Shown here piece by piece: positions 48,601 to 62,429 of a stretch of DNA of 64,000 bases. Source of the stretch: Methanocaldococcus lauensis. GTDB lineage: Archaea; AGJL01; Methanococci; Methanococcales; Methanocaldococcaceae. Each line of letters begins with the position of its first letter. Positions within the stretch are counted from its first letter, which is position 1. The DNA lies in assembly GCA_902827205.1 (NCBI GenBank), contig LR792634.1, forward strand, positions 124,001 through 188,000. Direction: 5' to 3'. The notes under the pieces were generated by a model. The model had not been told where the DNA came from. It ran no database searches and saw only the letters and a list, made by a program, of their open reading frames with translations. The translations under genes were made by a program, and so were the position numbers.

Positions 48601-48903
48601 ATGCCAAAAATGGTTTTACTTCCAAAAATGACAATGGCTTTGGGAGGATATATTAGAGAAACTACATTTCCTTATGATGACGAAGATATAAAGCCATTTC
48701 CATATAGAAATGTTATAGTAGGAAATCCTACCGATGAACCTATAAAAATAGAAGTTCCCGCTTACGATGAAGATTGGATTGAAAGGCATAGAAAGTTAGG
48801 ATTAATTGTAGTTCCTGTTACAGAAAATGATGATTTTGTTGGATTATTCAAATTAGTTAAAGAGAAAGTAAAAAATTCAAATAAAAATACAAAAAGGGAA
48901 TAA
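48601..48903 (+). CDS. EhbP-like conserved methanogen protein
   Basis: The 100-residue soluble protein has PFPYRNVIVGNPTDEPIKIEVPAYDEDWIE in its middle (about residues 32-61), a pattern I associate with subunit P of the energy-converting hydrogenase Ehb. That recall is the only basis; no other ehb gene is in the window. Residues 24-31 include an acidic insertion (YDDEDIKP). It lies 3 bp before the HAD gene. Confidence 0.5.
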   Translation: MPKMVLLPKMTMALGGYIRETTFPYDDEDIKPFPYRNVIVGNPTDEPIKIEVPAYDEDWIERHRKLGLIVVPVTENDDFVGLFKLVKEKVKNSNKNTKRE

Positions 48904-48906
48904 ATT

Positions 48907-49605
48907 ATGATAAAAGGTATATTATTTGATTTAGATGATACTCTATATAATTCTTCAGAATTTGTAGAAATTGCAAGAAGGGAGGCAGTTAAATCAATGA
49001 TAGATGCTGGTTTAAATGTAAGTTTTGATGAGGCTATGAATATACTAAACAAAATTATTGAAGATAAGGGTTCAAACTATGGAAAGCACTTTGACGATTT
49101 AGTTAAGTCAATATTAGGGAGATATGACCCAAAAATAATAACTACTGGAATAATAACTTACCATAATGTTAAAGTGGCATTATTAAGACCTTATCCACAT
49201 ACTATAAAAACCTTGATAGAGCTTAAATCTATGGGTTTAAAGTTAGGGGTTATAACTGATGGACTAACTATAAAGCAGTGGGAAAAACTTATTAGATTAG
49301 GAATTCATATGTTTTTTGATGATGTTATTACATCAGAAGAGTTTGGCTTAGGAAAACCTCACTTAGAGTTTTTTAAATATGGTTTAAATAGGATGGGTTT
49401 AAAGCCTGAAGAAACAATATATGTTGGAGACAGAGTTGATAAAGATATAAAACCAGCAAAAGAGTTAGGAATGATAACAGTTAGGATATTAAAAGGTAAA
49501 TATAAAGATATGAAAGATGAACATAGCGATTATAGAATAAACTCACTTCAAGAACTTGTAGATATTGTTAAAAAATTAAAAGTTAAAGATGTTAAAAAGA
49601 ATTAG
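48907..49605 (+). CDS. HAD-superfamily hydrolase
   Basis: The 232-residue phosphatase-like protein has motif I FDLDDTLYN (Asp8, Asp10), motif II VITDG (about 116), motif III Lys in FGLGKPH (about 152) and motif IV YVGDRVDKD (about 176-184). The helical cap sits between motifs I and II, as in subfamily I pyrophosphatase and phosphoglycolate phosphatase-like proteins. Substrate unknown. Confidence 0.88.
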   Translation: MIKGILFDLDDTLYNSSEFVEIARREAVKSMIDAGLNVSFDEAMNILNKIIEDKGSNYGKHFDDLVKSILGRYDPKIITTGIITYHNVKVALLRPYPHTIKTLIELKSMGLKLGVITDGLTIKQWEKLIRLGIHMFFDDVITSEEFGLGKPHLEFFKYGLNRMGLKPEETIYVGDRVDKDIKPAKELGMITVRILKGKYKDMKDEHSDYRINSLQELVDIVKKLKVKDVKKN

Positions 49606-49629
49606 AATTTTAAAATTTTGGGGATAACA

Positions 49630-50385
49630 ATGTTTAAGGAGTTTAAGGCATTGTTGTCATTTTTTACAAGGTTTCCTATTTATGTGGAAGATTTTGATTT
49701 TGAGAAAGTTGCGAGTTATTTTTACTTTATAGTTTTAATTGGATACATATTTGGAATTTTTAGTTTGTTTGTTGGTTACATTTTTAGTTTTTTCCTACCT
49801 AATCTTTTAACAGCTATTTTAATTTTGTTTTTTATAGAATATTTAAATGGTTTTCATCACATGGATGGTTTAATTGATTTTGGAGACGGATATATGGCTG
49901 TTGGAGATAAAAAAAAGAAGTTAATGGCTATGAAAGATAGATATATTGGATGTGGAGGAGTAGTTTTTGCAATATTTATCAATTTGATGGCTATATTTTC
50001 TATATCTTACATTTTAGAAATTAATATATTGTATTTACTTGTTGGAGAGGTTTGTGCAAAATTGGGAATGCTCAGTTGTTCAACTTTTGGTAATCCATTA
50101 ATTGAAGGAACTGGAAGATACTTTGTAAAAAAAAGTGATGAAAAATTTTTAACAGTTGGAATAATTTTATCATTGCCTTTAATACTTCTATTTGATGGAA
50201 TTCATAGAAAAGTTGTTATAATTGCTATATTAGTTCCTATAATTACTGGCTTGTGTATGGCTAAAATAGCTAAAAAGCATTTTGGAGGAGTAAATGGGGA
50301 TGTATTAGGAGCTTCAAATGAAATAACAAGGGTTGTTGTATTACTAATAATAATAGCATCAATTAAGGCTGTTTCCAACCCATAG
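49630..50385 (+). CDS. cobS: Adenosylcobinamide-GDP ribazoletransferase (cobalamin synthase)
   Basis: The 251-residue integral membrane enzyme joins adenosylcobinamide-GDP with alpha-ribazole in the last steps of cobamide synthesis. The conserved [18 protein letters not shown] motif lies at about 70-87, and [13 protein letters not shown] near 220. It has about seven helices. The start ATG at 49630 follows TTGGGGATAAC. Confidence 0.92.
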   Translation: MFKEFKALLSFFTRFPIYVEDFDFEKVASYFYFIVLIGYIFGIFSLFVGYIFSFFLPNLLTAILILFFIEYLNGFHHMDGLIDFGDGYMAVGDKKKKLMAMKDRYIGCGGVVFAIFINLMAIFSISYILEINILYLLVGEVCAKLGMLSCSTFGNPLIEGTGRYFVKKSDEKFLTVGIILSLPLILLFDGIHRKVVIIAILVPIITGLCMAKIAKKHFGGVNGDVLGASNEITRVVVLLIIIASIKAVSNP

Positions 50386-50389
50386 TTTC

Positions 50390-50515
50390 ATCGAGAATAC
50401 CATTCTCTCTGCCATAGGCTCATTGGACTTCGGGCTGAACAGAGACAGCCCCATAAAAGGAATTTATAAGCATTTATAATAACCTCGAAGGCAGTGCCTC
50501 CTCATCAGATAATTA
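50390..50515. ncRNA. Candidate structured RNA, G+C-rich island after cobS
   Basis: In a 276-bp gene-free gap an island much richer in G+C than its surroundings shows three perfect hairpin candidates: GAGAAT-ACC-ATTCTC (50403-50417), GGGCTG with CAGCCC (about 50431-50451) and AGGCA-G-TGCCT (about 50490-50500). TATA-like sequences GAATTTATAAGC and its complement lie in the middle. In A+T-rich methanogens such islands are usually stable RNAs. It is not a tRNA, RNase P or SRP RNA, and no clean C/D boxes are seen. Strand is undetermined. The remaining 150 bp to 50661 is plain A+T-rich sequence. Confidence 0.5.
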
Positions 50516-50661
50516 ATAAATAATGGCTCTTGGGATTGTTATTAGAATAATATTAGAAATCGATTGTCTATATCTATTAATAAATAAAGTTAATGTTTGA
50601 TTTTTCAAATAGTAGTTATTGAGATTGTTATAATTTTGTTATTTAATGCGTTATAATATTA

Positions 50662-51666
50662 TTATATAACTCCTGTTTCTTCAGCCAATTTTTTTGCCTC
50701 TTCTCTATTTAATCCATCTCTTAATATAGTCCATCTATTTCTAATCTTGTGAGCTATAGTTAACGCCTCAATAATAATATCTTCATCAAAGCCCAACTCT
50801 TTAGATGTAGTGGGAGCATTAACTTTCTTTAGGGATTCTTTTATTTTTGTAGATAAACCAGATAATTTTTTATTCTCTTTTTCGTGTAAATAACTCATCA
50901 TAATTGTTCCTACACCACACTGCTCTCCATGCAATGAATTTACATTTAAATTATATTTTTCTTTCAACAAATCTAAAGCATGTGAAAAAAGATGCTCACT
51001 ACCAGAAGCTGGACGAGAAGAGTTGGCTATAGCAATAGCTATCCCACTACCAACTAAGGCCTTTACAAGTTTATTTGTATATTCAGACAAATCAGAATTT
51101 AGAACATAGCTAATTAATTCTTTTGCAATAGTTTTTGAAAATATAGCAGAACTTTCACTATATCTTTCTCCCTTTTCTTTATACGCTAATTTCCAATCTA
51201 AAACTGCAGTAATATTTGAAACTATATCTCCCATACCAGCACTTAATAATCTTTTTGGAGATTTTTTTATTATTTCAGTGTCGGCAATAATAGCTATTGG
51301 AGCTTCTACCATAAATGACGGTTGTTTTATAGATACTATAGGAGAGGCAATTCCATCATTTGAGGCAGTTGTTGGCACACTGATAAAGGGAACTCCTAAT
51401 TTGTATGCTAAATATTTCCCAGTATCTATAGATCTTCCCCCACCAACTCCTACTATGCAGTCATATTGAATATAATCTTGTTTTTTTATTGTTTGTGATA
51501 AAATTTTATCGTAGTATTCAATGTCATAGGGAAATTTACAGTATTTTTTTGTATGTTTTCCAGTAACAACTAAAGGATTTTTTAAGTTAAGTTTTTTTAA
51601 AACATCTTTTAGTTTATTAATTGCTCCATCCTCAATAATTGTAAATCTTGGCGTTGTAATTATCAT
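50662..51666 (-). CDS. egsA: sn-glycerol-1-phosphate dehydrogenase
   Basis: The 334-residue enzyme makes the sn-G1P backbone of archaeal lipids from dihydroxyacetone phosphate. The NAD-binding [16 protein letters not shown] and metal-binding residues in [10 protein letters not shown] and [10 protein letters not shown] are present. The start ATG at 51666 ([10 protein letters not shown]) agrees with the M. jannaschii start and follows GAGGGAAACG; the longer frame to 51699 overlaps hypF. Confidence 0.93.
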   Translation of the reverse strand: MIITTPRFTIIEDGAINKLKDVLKKLNLKNPLVVTGKHTKKYCKFPYDIEYYDKILSQTIKKQDYIQYDCIVGVGGGRSIDTGKYLAYKLGVPFISVPTTASNDGIASPIVSIKQPSFMVEAPIAIIADTEIIKKSPKRLLSAGMGDIVSNITAVLDWKLAYKEKGERYSESSAIFSKTIAKELISYVLNSDLSEYTNKLVKALVGSGIAIAIANSSRPASGSEHLFSHALDLLKEKYNLNVNSLHGEQCGVGTIMMSYLHEKENKKLSGLSTKIKESLKKVNAPTTSKELGFDEDIIIEALTIAHKIRNRWTILRDGLNREEAKKLAEETGVI

Positions 51667-51688
51667 CGTTTCCCTCGTTTTTGAATAT

Positions 51689-53959
51689 CTATGACTCATT
51701 TATTATATATGCAACACCCTGCCCAAAACTAATTCCTCCATCTCCATTAGGAACTCTTTTGTGATATATGAAGTTGAGATTTTCTTTATTAGCATTATTT
51801 AATATTCTCTCAGTTATTATTTTATTATATGAAACTCCTCCAGTAATTCCTATTGTTTCTATTCCATACTTATCTGCTATTTTTTTTACTATATTGAACA
51901 AACCATCAGCTATATAGATATGGGCGTAGTGTGCTATTTTACTTAAAGAATCTCCATATATAAACATCTCATAGGCGTTATAGATTAGTTCTGTTGTATT
52001 AAGTATATTATTTTTTATTTTTGGCTCTACATCAATATTATCTTTAAATTTGTTAGCAATGGGCTCTAATCTTATACTTGGTTCTCCATCATATGTTTTA
52101 ACAAAACAAACTCCTAACAATGAAGAAACTGCATCTAAAACTCTTCCAGTGGATGTTGTTAAAGGGCAGTTTATTTTTTTCTCAAGTTGAAATTTTAAAA
52201 TATTTAGTTCTTTTTCTGAAAAGAAATTATATCTTTTTATAAAATTAAATGCTTCATCCCCTATGGCTTTATATAATATTGATAAGAGCATTCTCAATGG
52301 ATACTTTGTTGCTAAATCACCTCCCAACTGATACTGCTCTTCTAAATGTCCTACTCTTTCCATCTTACCATCTTTAAATAACAAAACTTCCCCTCCCCAG
52401 ATATTTCCATCTAATCCATATCCTACTCCATCTAAAGATAAAATAACGGCATCATCAAAATAGTTGTTATCTCCTAATAAACTATATGCGTGTGCAAAGT
52501 GATGTTGAACTCTAAAAATTTCAACTCCAAATTTTTCTGATAACTCCTCTGCCAATTTTGTAGAGTTATACTGAGGATGTAAATCACATACAATAACATC
52601 AATTTTCTTTGTGTTAGTTAATTTTAAAATTCTATCTATTGCATCTTTTAAATAGCAAAATGTTTCATATTTAGAAGTGTTTCCAATATATTGAGTTAAA
52701 TAAAACTTATTTCTTTTAACTATGCAGGCAGTTGAATTTAACTCAGGTCCAACGCATAGAATATTTTTATCATTATTAACATTAACCTCTATAGGTTCAG
52801 GAGCATATCCTCTTGACCTTCTTAAAAAGACAAATCTATTAGCTACTTTTTTGATAACACTGTCGTCACATCTATTAACTATCCTCCTATTGTGTAATAA
52901 AAAATAATCAGCAATGCCTTCAAGTTTTTTTAATATCTCATCATTATCTTTAACCATTGGTAATCCGGGCAAATTAGCAGAGGTCATAACATAAGCAATT
53001 TCTTTGTCAAATAAAAGATAATGCAATCCACTGTAAGGTAGCATAACACCAATGGTATCCAAGTTAGAAACATACTCTGAAAAATATTTATCATAATTCT
53101 GATTTTTTCTTAAAACAACTATAGGTCTACTTGGAGACAATAAAACTTCTTTCTCAGTCTCATCAACCTCAGCAAATAAATTTATGTATTCTATTTTACT
53201 CATAACAGCAAATGATTGAGTAGGCCTATTCAACCTTTTTCTTAAATTTAGAACTGGTTCATCTTCGCTAACCTTACAACATAGATGAGTTCCTCCAATT
53301 CCTTTTATAGCCAATATATTTCCTTCTTCCAATAACTTTACTGCCTCTTTAATAGCATCATCTTTTTCAGCTATAATATTTTTACCATCACTCAAAAAAA
53401 CTTTTGGACCACAAACTGGGCAACAGGTTGCCTGAGCGTGAAATCTTCTATCTAATGGATTTTTGTATTCTTTTAAACATTCTTCACATAGAGGAAAATC
53501 TCTCATTGAAGTATTTTCTCTATCATAAGGTAGTTTTTCAACAATAGTAAATCTTGGCCCACAATTTGTGCAGGCAATGAATGGATATCTGTATCTTCTA
53601 TCATTTTTATCAAACAGTTCCTTTAAACATTCTTCACATATTGATACGTCAGCAGGGATAGTTCCCTCTTCCTCAACATTAGAGTTTTCACTTTCAATAA
53701 TGTAAAAATCATTAAAATATATAATATCATTACACTCTATAATTTCCAATGAATCAATTCTTGATAATGGGGGCTTTTTATTTTTTAAATCTTTAATAAA
53801 GTTATCAATATCCTCTTTTTTACCATCTAAATATATTTCTACATAGTTACCCATATTTTTTACATAACCTTTTAGATTATTTTTTTTAGCAATCCTATAA
53901 ACAAAAGGTCTAAAACCTACACCTTGAACTATACCTTTAACTTTAATTTTTATTTTCAT
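51689..53959 (-). CDS. hypF: Carbamoyltransferase HypF, [NiFe] hydrogenase maturation
   Basis: The 756-residue protein has the four HypF parts in order: acylphosphatase domain (1-90, motif [12 protein letters not shown]), two C4 zinc fingers (from CEECLKEL to CCPVCGPK, about 110-190), a YrdC-like domain (200-380) and the Kae1-like carbamoyl-transfer domain (390-750, motifs [11 protein letters not shown] and [12 protein letters not shown]). It supplies the cyanide ligands of the active-site iron and is needed for Eha. The start ATG 53959 has GGTG seven bases before it. Confidence 0.95.
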   Translation of the reverse strand: MKIKIKVKGIVQGVGFRPFVYRIAKKNNLKGYVKNMGNYVEIYLDGKKEDIDNFIKDLKNKKPPLSRIDSLEIIECNDIIYFNDFYIIESENSNVEEEGTIPADVSICEECLKELFDKNDRRYRYPFIACTNCGPRFTIVEKLPYDRENTSMRDFPLCEECLKEYKNPLDRRFHAQATCCPVCGPKVFLSDGKNIIAEKDDAIKEAVKLLEEGNILAIKGIGGTHLCCKVSEDEPVLNLRKRLNRPTQSFAVMSKIEYINLFAEVDETEKEVLLSPSRPIVVLRKNQNYDKYFSEYVSNLDTIGVMLPYSGLHYLLFDKEIAYVMTSANLPGLPMVKDNDEILKKLEGIADYFLLHNRRIVNRCDDSVIKKVANRFVFLRRSRGYAPEPIEVNVNNDKNILCVGPELNSTACIVKRNKFYLTQYIGNTSKYETFCYLKDAIDRILKLTNTKKIDVIVCDLHPQYNSTKLAEELSEKFGVEIFRVQHHFAHAYSLLGDNNYFDDAVILSLDGVGYGLDGNIWGGEVLLFKDGKMERVGHLEEQYQLGGDLATKYPLRMLLSILYKAIGDEAFNFIKRYNFFSEKELNILKFQLEKKINCPLTTSTGRVLDAVSSLLGVCFVKTYDGEPSIRLEPIANKFKDNIDVEPKIKNNILNTTELIYNAYEMFIYGDSLSKIAHYAHIYIADGLFNIVKKIADKYGIETIGITGGVSYNKIITERILNNANKENLNFIYHKRVPNGDGGISFGQGVAYIINES

Positions 53960-54003
53960 AATAAACACCGCACAAAATAAAAATAATTTAAAACGGAAAT
54001 AAT

Positions 54004-54363
54004 TTAGTGATATTTTTTTGCTTCCTTTATAATATATTCCAAAGCTTTAAAACCTTCATCTCTATGCCTTGCAAAAACAGCTATTGACATAACTCTATCT
54101 CCAATATTTAAAAATCCAGTATTGTGATATATCACAATGTCTATAACATCAAACTTATTTTTTACCTCATTTACTATAACTTTTAATTTTTCAAAAATAT
54201 TATCATCTATCTTCATACCTTTTGATGGAATTTTTTTACCATCTATTACATCATATTCTCTAACAAATCCATTAAATGATACAATACATCCAAATTTTCC
54301 TTTATACTTTTCAATATATTCTTCAACCTTATTATTAAACTCTTCAAAGTTGTTAGTAATCAT
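54004..54363 (-). CDS. MoaE-like protein lacking the usual C-terminus
   Basis: The 119-residue protein follows the MoaE pattern: GCIVSFNGFVREYDVIDGKKI, then IYHNTGFLNIGDRVMSIAVFARHRDEGFKALEYII in pieces. MoaE is the large subunit of molybdopterin synthase. Here the chain stops at EAKKYH, where active MoaE continues with a PIWKKE-type segment carrying the catalytic lysine; no frame downstream supplies it. It may be inactive, act in another role or need a partner. Its gene lies between hypF and hisB. Confidence 0.75.
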   Translation of the reverse strand: MITNNFEEFNNKVEEYIEKYKGKFGCIVSFNGFVREYDVIDGKKIPSKGMKIDDNIFEKLKVIVNEVKNKFDVIDIVIYHNTGFLNIGDRVMSIAVFARHRDEGFKALEYIIKEAKKYH

Positions 54364-54382
54364 TTATAACACCAAATTTATA

Positions 54383-54964
54383 TTATGGCAATTTAATCTC
54401 TCCTTTAGTACTTATTATCCCTTTTCTCTCATCAAACTTCGTAGCTAAATCTAAGGCAACACCAAATGCCTTAAATAAAGCCTCAGCCTTGTGATGCTCA
54501 TTTTTTCCGATAACTTCATAGTGTATATTTAGCATTCCATAACTTGCAACTGACTCAAAGAAGTGATTTATATTCTCTAATGATAAATCTCCAATTTTTT
54601 CTCTTTCTGGTTTGTAACTTCCCACGCAATAACTTCTACCACTTAAATCAATAGAAACCATCGCTCTTGCATCATCCATAGGAATTATTGCCCATCCGAA
54701 TCTGAAAATATTTTTCTTTTCAATTTGATTTAAAGCCAAACCTAAGCAAATTCCAACATCTTCAACTGTGTGATGGTCATCAATGTCTAAATCACCTCTT
54801 GCCTTAACAATTAAGTCAAAGCATCCATGTTTTGCAAATGAGGAAAGTAGATGGTCAAAAAAAGGAATTCCAGTGTCTATTTTGTATTTTCCTACACCAT
54901 CAATGTTTATTTTCAAATATACATTTGTCTCCTTTGTCTCTCTCATAACTTCAAAAACTCTCAT
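54383..54964 (-). CDS. hisB: Imidazoleglycerol-phosphate dehydratase
   Basis: The 193-residue enzyme performs the manganese-dependent dehydration in histidine synthesis. The metal-binding motifs [26 protein letters not shown] and [13 protein letters not shown] are present. The start ATG at 54964 follows GGTGAAAGT; the longer frame to 55006 overlaps the upstream fibrillarin gene region. Confidence 0.95.
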   Translation of the reverse strand: MRVFEVMRETKETNVYLKINIDGVGKYKIDTGIPFFDHLLSSFAKHGCFDLIVKARGDLDIDDHHTVEDVGICLGLALNQIEKKNIFRFGWAIIPMDDARAMVSIDLSGRSYCVGSYKPEREKIGDLSLENINHFFESVASYGMLNIHYEVIGKNEHHKAEALFKAFGVALDLATKFDERKGIISTKGEIKLP

Positions 54965-54993
54965 ACTTTCACCACATAATTTAAAAAATTGTT

Positions 54994-55680
54994 TTATCCT
55001 AACCACTTACCTACAAACATTATGTGATCTTTTTCAAATGGCTCTATATCTACTTCATCGACTATTTTAAATCCATTACTTTCTAAAATTTCTTTTTGTT
55101 CTTTAAATATTTCCTTAGGGTCTTTTGTAACATCTATACTTCTGGCTTTTATTGCTATCATTCCATATCCTCCCTTCTTTAAAAACCATTTAGCATTTTT
55201 TATTAGAATCTCTGCTTGGTTTGGTTGAGCAACATCCTCATAGATGACATCAACTTTCTCAACGATATTTGAATACTCCTGTGGCTTATTCGCATCTCCT
55301 AAAATTGGAATTAAGTTTATTCTATCTTTACATGAATCTAAAAATTCTCTCATAATTCTTGGAGCATACTCAACAGCGTAAATTATTCCTCTATCTGCAA
55401 TGTCAGAGACATGAGAAGGGGTTGTTCCAGCAGATGCCCCTAAATATAAAACCTTTGAATTCCTCTTAATAGGCATGACTTTTAAACCTTTAATTATCGC
55501 CGCACCTAACTTACTCTTATGAGGATTCCAAATTCTATACTCTTCATCATCAACTTTTACAATTTTTTCATCATAAACTTTTTTTCCTTTAACAATTGAT
55601 TTTGTTCCAATTCTTTTTACACCATCTATCAAATCAATTTCATAAACATTTTTAAAGATTTCTTTTATCTTAATGTCCAT
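54994..55680 (-). CDS. flpA: Fibrillarin-like 2'-O-methyltransferase
   Basis: The 228-residue SAM-dependent enzyme is the catalytic subunit of C/D sRNPs, working with Nop5 and L7Ae. Motif [19 protein letters not shown] lies at about 76-93, and the catalytic tetrad region has [12 protein letters not shown] and [10 protein letters not shown]. The start ATG 55680 follows GGTGAATAAA. The C/D RNA at 22290 is a predicted guide for this enzyme. Confidence 0.95.
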   Translation of the reverse strand: MDIKIKEIFKNVYEIDLIDGVKRIGTKSIVKGKKVYDEKIVKVDDEEYRIWNPHKSKLGAAIIKGLKVMPIKRNSKVLYLGASAGTTPSHVSDIADRGIIYAVEYAPRIMREFLDSCKDRINLIPILGDANKPQEYSNIVEKVDVIYEDVAQPNQAEILIKNAKWFLKKGGYGMIAIKARSIDVTKDPKEIFKEQKEILESNGFKIVDEVDIEPFEKDHIMFVGKWLG

Positions 55681-55761
55681 TTTATTCACCACAGTAAAAA
55701 TTATATCTTAAAATAATCTATTATTTAATATATTAAGTTATTTGTTAAAATGAGGGAAAGT

Positions 55762-55941
55762 ATGGATTTCTTATTATTATTTGGTTTTATGATTTTTATA
55801 GATAGTTTAGTAATTTATAGAATAACAAAGTATTCAAAAGATAAAACCTATAATGATGTAATTAAAAAGATAAAAATGAATTATCTCTATCTAATTTATG
55901 GAGATAAAGCAAAGTATGATAAAAAATTTTCCCAATTTTGA
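55762..55941 (+). CDS. Small membrane protein, 59 aa
   Basis: The protein has one N-terminal transmembrane helix (MDFLLLFGFMIFIDSLVIY) and a basic, Tyr/Lys-rich tail. The start ATG 55762 follows GAGGGAAAGT. Its stop overlaps the start of the next frame, so the two are likely coupled. Function unknown. Confidence 0.6.
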   Translation: MDFLLLFGFMIFIDSLVIYRITKYSKDKTYNDVIKKIKMNYLYLIYGDKAKYDKKFSQF

Positions 55942-56297
55942 TTGGAATCTTAATATTATTTGTAGTTTTATTAAATATTTTTATGTATAATTCAAATATT
56001 AACATTTATAAATTAATTGTAGAAATAGTCTCTGAAAGTTTAATAATCTTATCGTTAGTGATTTTTTGGGAAAATCTAAATATAGAAATAGATGTTTATA
56101 TCTGCAAAAAGGGAATAGGTTTCAAAAATGTATTCGTAAAATGGGGTGAATTTGAGGGCTATTATAAAAAAGATAACTTTATTATTTTAAAAAGAAAGTT
56201 AAAACCAAAGTTTATTCAAAAACTATCAACATCAAAAAATATTTATTTAAATAAAGATGTTGAAGATATTATAAAAAATTTTCTACCTAAAAAATAA
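55938..56297 (+). CDS. Membrane protein with C-terminal soluble domain, 119 aa
   Basis: Two hydrophobic helices within residues 1-42 precede a basic beta-rich domain (KKGIGFKNVFVKWGEF, YYKKDNFIILKRK) that looks like the small PH-like domains of DUF5673-type membrane proteins. It starts at TTG 55938 overlapping the previous stop (TTTTGA), without a strong ribosome binding site, as expected for coupled translation. Confidence 0.6.
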   Translation: MIGILILFVVLLNIFMYNSNINIYKLIVEIVSESLIILSLVIFWENLNIEIDVYICKKGIGFKNVFVKWGEFEGYYKKDNFIILKRKLKPKFIQKLSTSKNIYLNKDVEDIIKNFLPKK

Positions 56298-56307
56298 AAT
56301 GTAAGAT

Positions 56308-56568
56308 AGGTATGGGAGCTATAGCCCGCCTTCTGTAATTTCGGTGACATTCGGCTAAGCGCCTTTCGGCTTGCACCCCGGGCAGGGGAGATGCCCGTTT
56401 CACCGGTTCTCCGGAAGTCCTCAACTTTCACTATCATCGTCATCTCTTCCGGAGCCGTGTCGTTTCTGTTGCATCTCCCGCCCCCTCTCGGGGGCATCTG
56501 CCCATATACGGGGTGGGCGGAACTTCCTCCCCTCATAAAGAGGGGATAGTCACCAGCTCCCTTACCTG
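56308..56568 (-). ncRNA. rnpB: RNase P RNA, M-type
   Basis: The 261-base G+C-rich RNA has the conserved RNase P elements on the minus strand: GAGGAAGTTCCGCCC near the 5' end, AGAAACGACAC in the middle, ACCGGTGAAACGGGC, and ACAGAAGGCGGGCTATAGC near the 3' end. The 5' AGGTAAGGGAGCT and 3' AGCTCCCATACCT pair as P1. The simplified form with few specificity-domain helices is typical of Methanococcales type M. It lies directly downstream of the 5S gene with a TATA-like ATTATATATAG 5' of it. Confidence 0.95.
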
Positions 56569-56624
56569 TCTATATATAATACATAAAAATTCAAATTAAC
56601 CAATAAAAGGTAGTATAATAAAAA

Positions 56625-56743
56625 GAGGCCGGCAGCGTTGCCCCTTTCCCGCCAGATGGCAGTACTCGGGACATCGCTGGGGGGCTTAACTTCCGAGTTC
56701 GGTATGGGTTCGGGTGTATCCCCCCCGCTATGACCGCCGTACC
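56625..56743 (-). rRNA. rrf: 5S ribosomal RNA
   Basis: The 119-base minus-strand RNA contains ACACCCGAACCCATACCGAAC and AGTTAAGCCCCCCAGCGATG as conserved loop B/C and helix IV elements (ends estimated from the pairing of GGTACGGCGG with the 3' part). It follows the 23S gene by about 60 bases and is followed by a TTTTT run. Confidence 0.95.
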
Positions 56744-56800
56744 TCCCTCAATAAATAGTGCCTTTTTTTAGGCCATGCATAGACCCCCACATCCATTTAG

Positions 56801-59824
<3,024 letters not shown>

Positions 59825-59831
59825 TTCACCA

Positions 59832-59855
59832 GGATGTGGGAGCCTATGCATGGCC
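59832..59855 (-). other. 23S rRNA precursor processing stem, 5' strand
   Basis: GGATGTGGGAGCCTATGCAT plus GGCC here is nearly complementary to the segment at 56771-56794 across the whole 23S gene. Such stems carry bulge-helix-bulge motifs cut by the EndA endonuclease, whose gene is at 38904. Confidence 0.75.
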
Positions 59856-59917
59856 CTCATGTTTTTCGGGCCCTTCACCTACAACCTTTTAAGGTTGCAG
59901 GCTGCACATAAAAAAAG

Positions 59918-59990
59918 TGGACCCGGTGGGATTTGAACCCACGGCCTCCGGCTTGCAAGGCCGGCGCTCTCCCAGCTGAGCTACGGGCCC
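59918..59990 (-). tRNA. tRNA-Ala(TGC) in the 16S-23S spacer
   Basis: The 73-base cloverleaf has acceptor GGGCCCG/CGGGTCC, anticodon stem CCGGCC with TGC in the loop, and T-loop GGTTCAAATCC. CCA is not encoded. A T run follows. Confidence 0.97.
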
Positions 59991-60002
59991 ACTTATTCTT
60001 AT

Positions 60003-61630
<1,628 letters not shown>

Positions 61631-61739
61631 AGCCCCGACCCTCCCAGATCGGGGACGCATCTCCTATCGCACCTAATACCATAACATCGTCATATGTATC
61701 GTTTTTAGGTTCAAAACAATTAGGGAAAATAAAAAAAAG

Positions 61740-61812
61740 GGCCGGGACCGGGAATTGAACCCGGGTCAGGGGATCCACAGTCCCCCAGGATGGCCACTAC
61801 CCCACCCCGGCC
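61740..61812 (-). tRNA. tRNA-His(GTG)
   Basis: The cloverleaf has acceptor GCCGGGG/TCCCGGC, an encoded extra G at -1 (61812) opposite C73, anticodon GTG in CTGTGGA and T-loop TTCAATT. CCA is not encoded; a T8 run follows, a likely terminator before the rRNA unit. Confidence 0.96.
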
Positions 61813-61822
61813 ACTCTACCTA

Positions 61823-61910
61823 TGGTGCAGGGGCAGGGATTTGAACCCTGGAACCCCTACGGGACTGGGTCCTAGGCCCAGCGCCTTTGGCCAGGCTTGG
61901 CGACCCCTGC
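61823..61910 (-). tRNA. tRNA-Leu(TAG)
   Basis: The 88-base class II tRNA has acceptor GCAGGGG/CCCCTGC, anticodon TAG in CCTAGGA, a long variable arm (TCCCGTAGGGG) and an encoded CCA at 61823-61825. Confidence 0.95.
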
Positions 61911-61928
61911 ACATTAATACATTATAAA

Positions 61929-61946
61929 TATTTTATAAACTATTTA
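61929..61946 (-). promoter_or_regulatory. TATA-like element before tRNA-Leu
   Basis: The 69-bp spacer between tRNA-Glu and tRNA-Leu contains, on the minus strand, AAATAGTTTATAAAATATT, a candidate TATA box about 27 bp before the tRNA-Leu 5' end. It could start a unit of Leu and His tRNAs. Confidence 0.45.
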
Positions 61947-61979
61947 AATATTTATGGTAAATTAAAATAGGATAAATAA

Positions 61980-62054
61980 TGCTCCGGCCGGGATTTGAAC
62001 CCGGGTCGCGGGCTCGAAAGGCCCGCATGATTGGCCGGACTACACCACCGGAGC
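61980..62054 (-). tRNA. tRNA-Glu(TTC)
   Basis: Acceptor GCTCCGG/CCGGAGC, anticodon loop CTTTCGA with TTC, T-loop TTCAAAT. The discriminator is A and CCA is not encoded. Confidence 0.96.
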
Positions 62055-62062
62055 ACATATAG

Positions 62063-62137
62063 TGGGCCCGAAGGGATTTGAACCCTTGACCACTCGGTTA
62101 TGAGCCGAGCGCTCTAACCAGGCTGAGCTACGGGCCC
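62063..62137 (-). tRNA. tRNA with CAT anticodon (Met, or Ile2 with modified C34)
   Basis: Acceptor GGGCCCG/CGGGCCC, anticodon stem CTCGG with loop CTCATAA. The CAT anticodon fits elongator Met or the agmatidine-modified isoleucine tRNA; the acceptor GGGCCCG is unlike the initiator. The subtype cannot be decided here. No CCA is encoded. Confidence 0.92.
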
Positions 62138-62169
62138 AATAAAAAAATAAAAAACTGATTAAAAATTAA

Positions 62170-62245
62170 TGGCGCCCCCAGCAGGACTCGAACCTGCGAC
62201 CTACGGATTAACAGTCCGTCGCTCTACCAACTGAGCTATGGGGGC
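62170..62245 (-). tRNA. tRNA-Asn(GTT)
   Basis: Acceptor GCCCCCA/TGGGGGC, anticodon loop CTGTTAA with GTT, T-loop TTCGAGT, discriminator G and an encoded CCA at 62170-62172. Confidence 0.96.
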
Positions 62246-62253
62246 ACATAAAA

Positions 62254-62330
62254 TGGTGCCGCGGGGGTGATTTGAACACCCGACAACTGGATCTTCAGTC
62301 CAGCGTTCTCCCAGGCTGAACTACCGCGGC
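62254..62330 (-). tRNA. tRNA-Phe(GAA)
   Basis: Acceptor GCCGCGG/CCGCGGC, anticodon loop CTGAAGA with GAA, T-loop TTCAAAT, discriminator A and an encoded CCA at 62254-62256. It is the first gene of the minus-strand stable RNA cluster. Confidence 0.96.
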
Positions 62331-62363
62331 ACCGAATGTTTGCATTATTATCCATTATACTTC

Positions 62364-62382
62364 ACATATATAAACTTTTCGG
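62364..62382 (-). promoter_or_regulatory. BRE-TATA promoter of the tRNA cluster
   Basis: On the minus strand CCGAAAAGTTTATATATG is a textbook archaeal BRE plus TATA box. Its centre is about 39 bp before tRNA-Phe, giving a start near 62344 and a short leader. It probably drives Phe, Asn, Met and Glu tRNAs and perhaps further genes. Confidence 0.8.
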
Positions 62383-62429
62383 TTTAATATAGTAAAATAT
62401 ATAAATATTATAAATAAGTGAGATTAATA

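Noticed and set aside
50390-50515. Minus-strand C/D RNA at the G+C-rich island (TGATGAGG at about 50493-50500)
   Set aside because: A box C-like sequence is there, but no CTGA follows at a suitable distance on that strand, so the C/D model fails.
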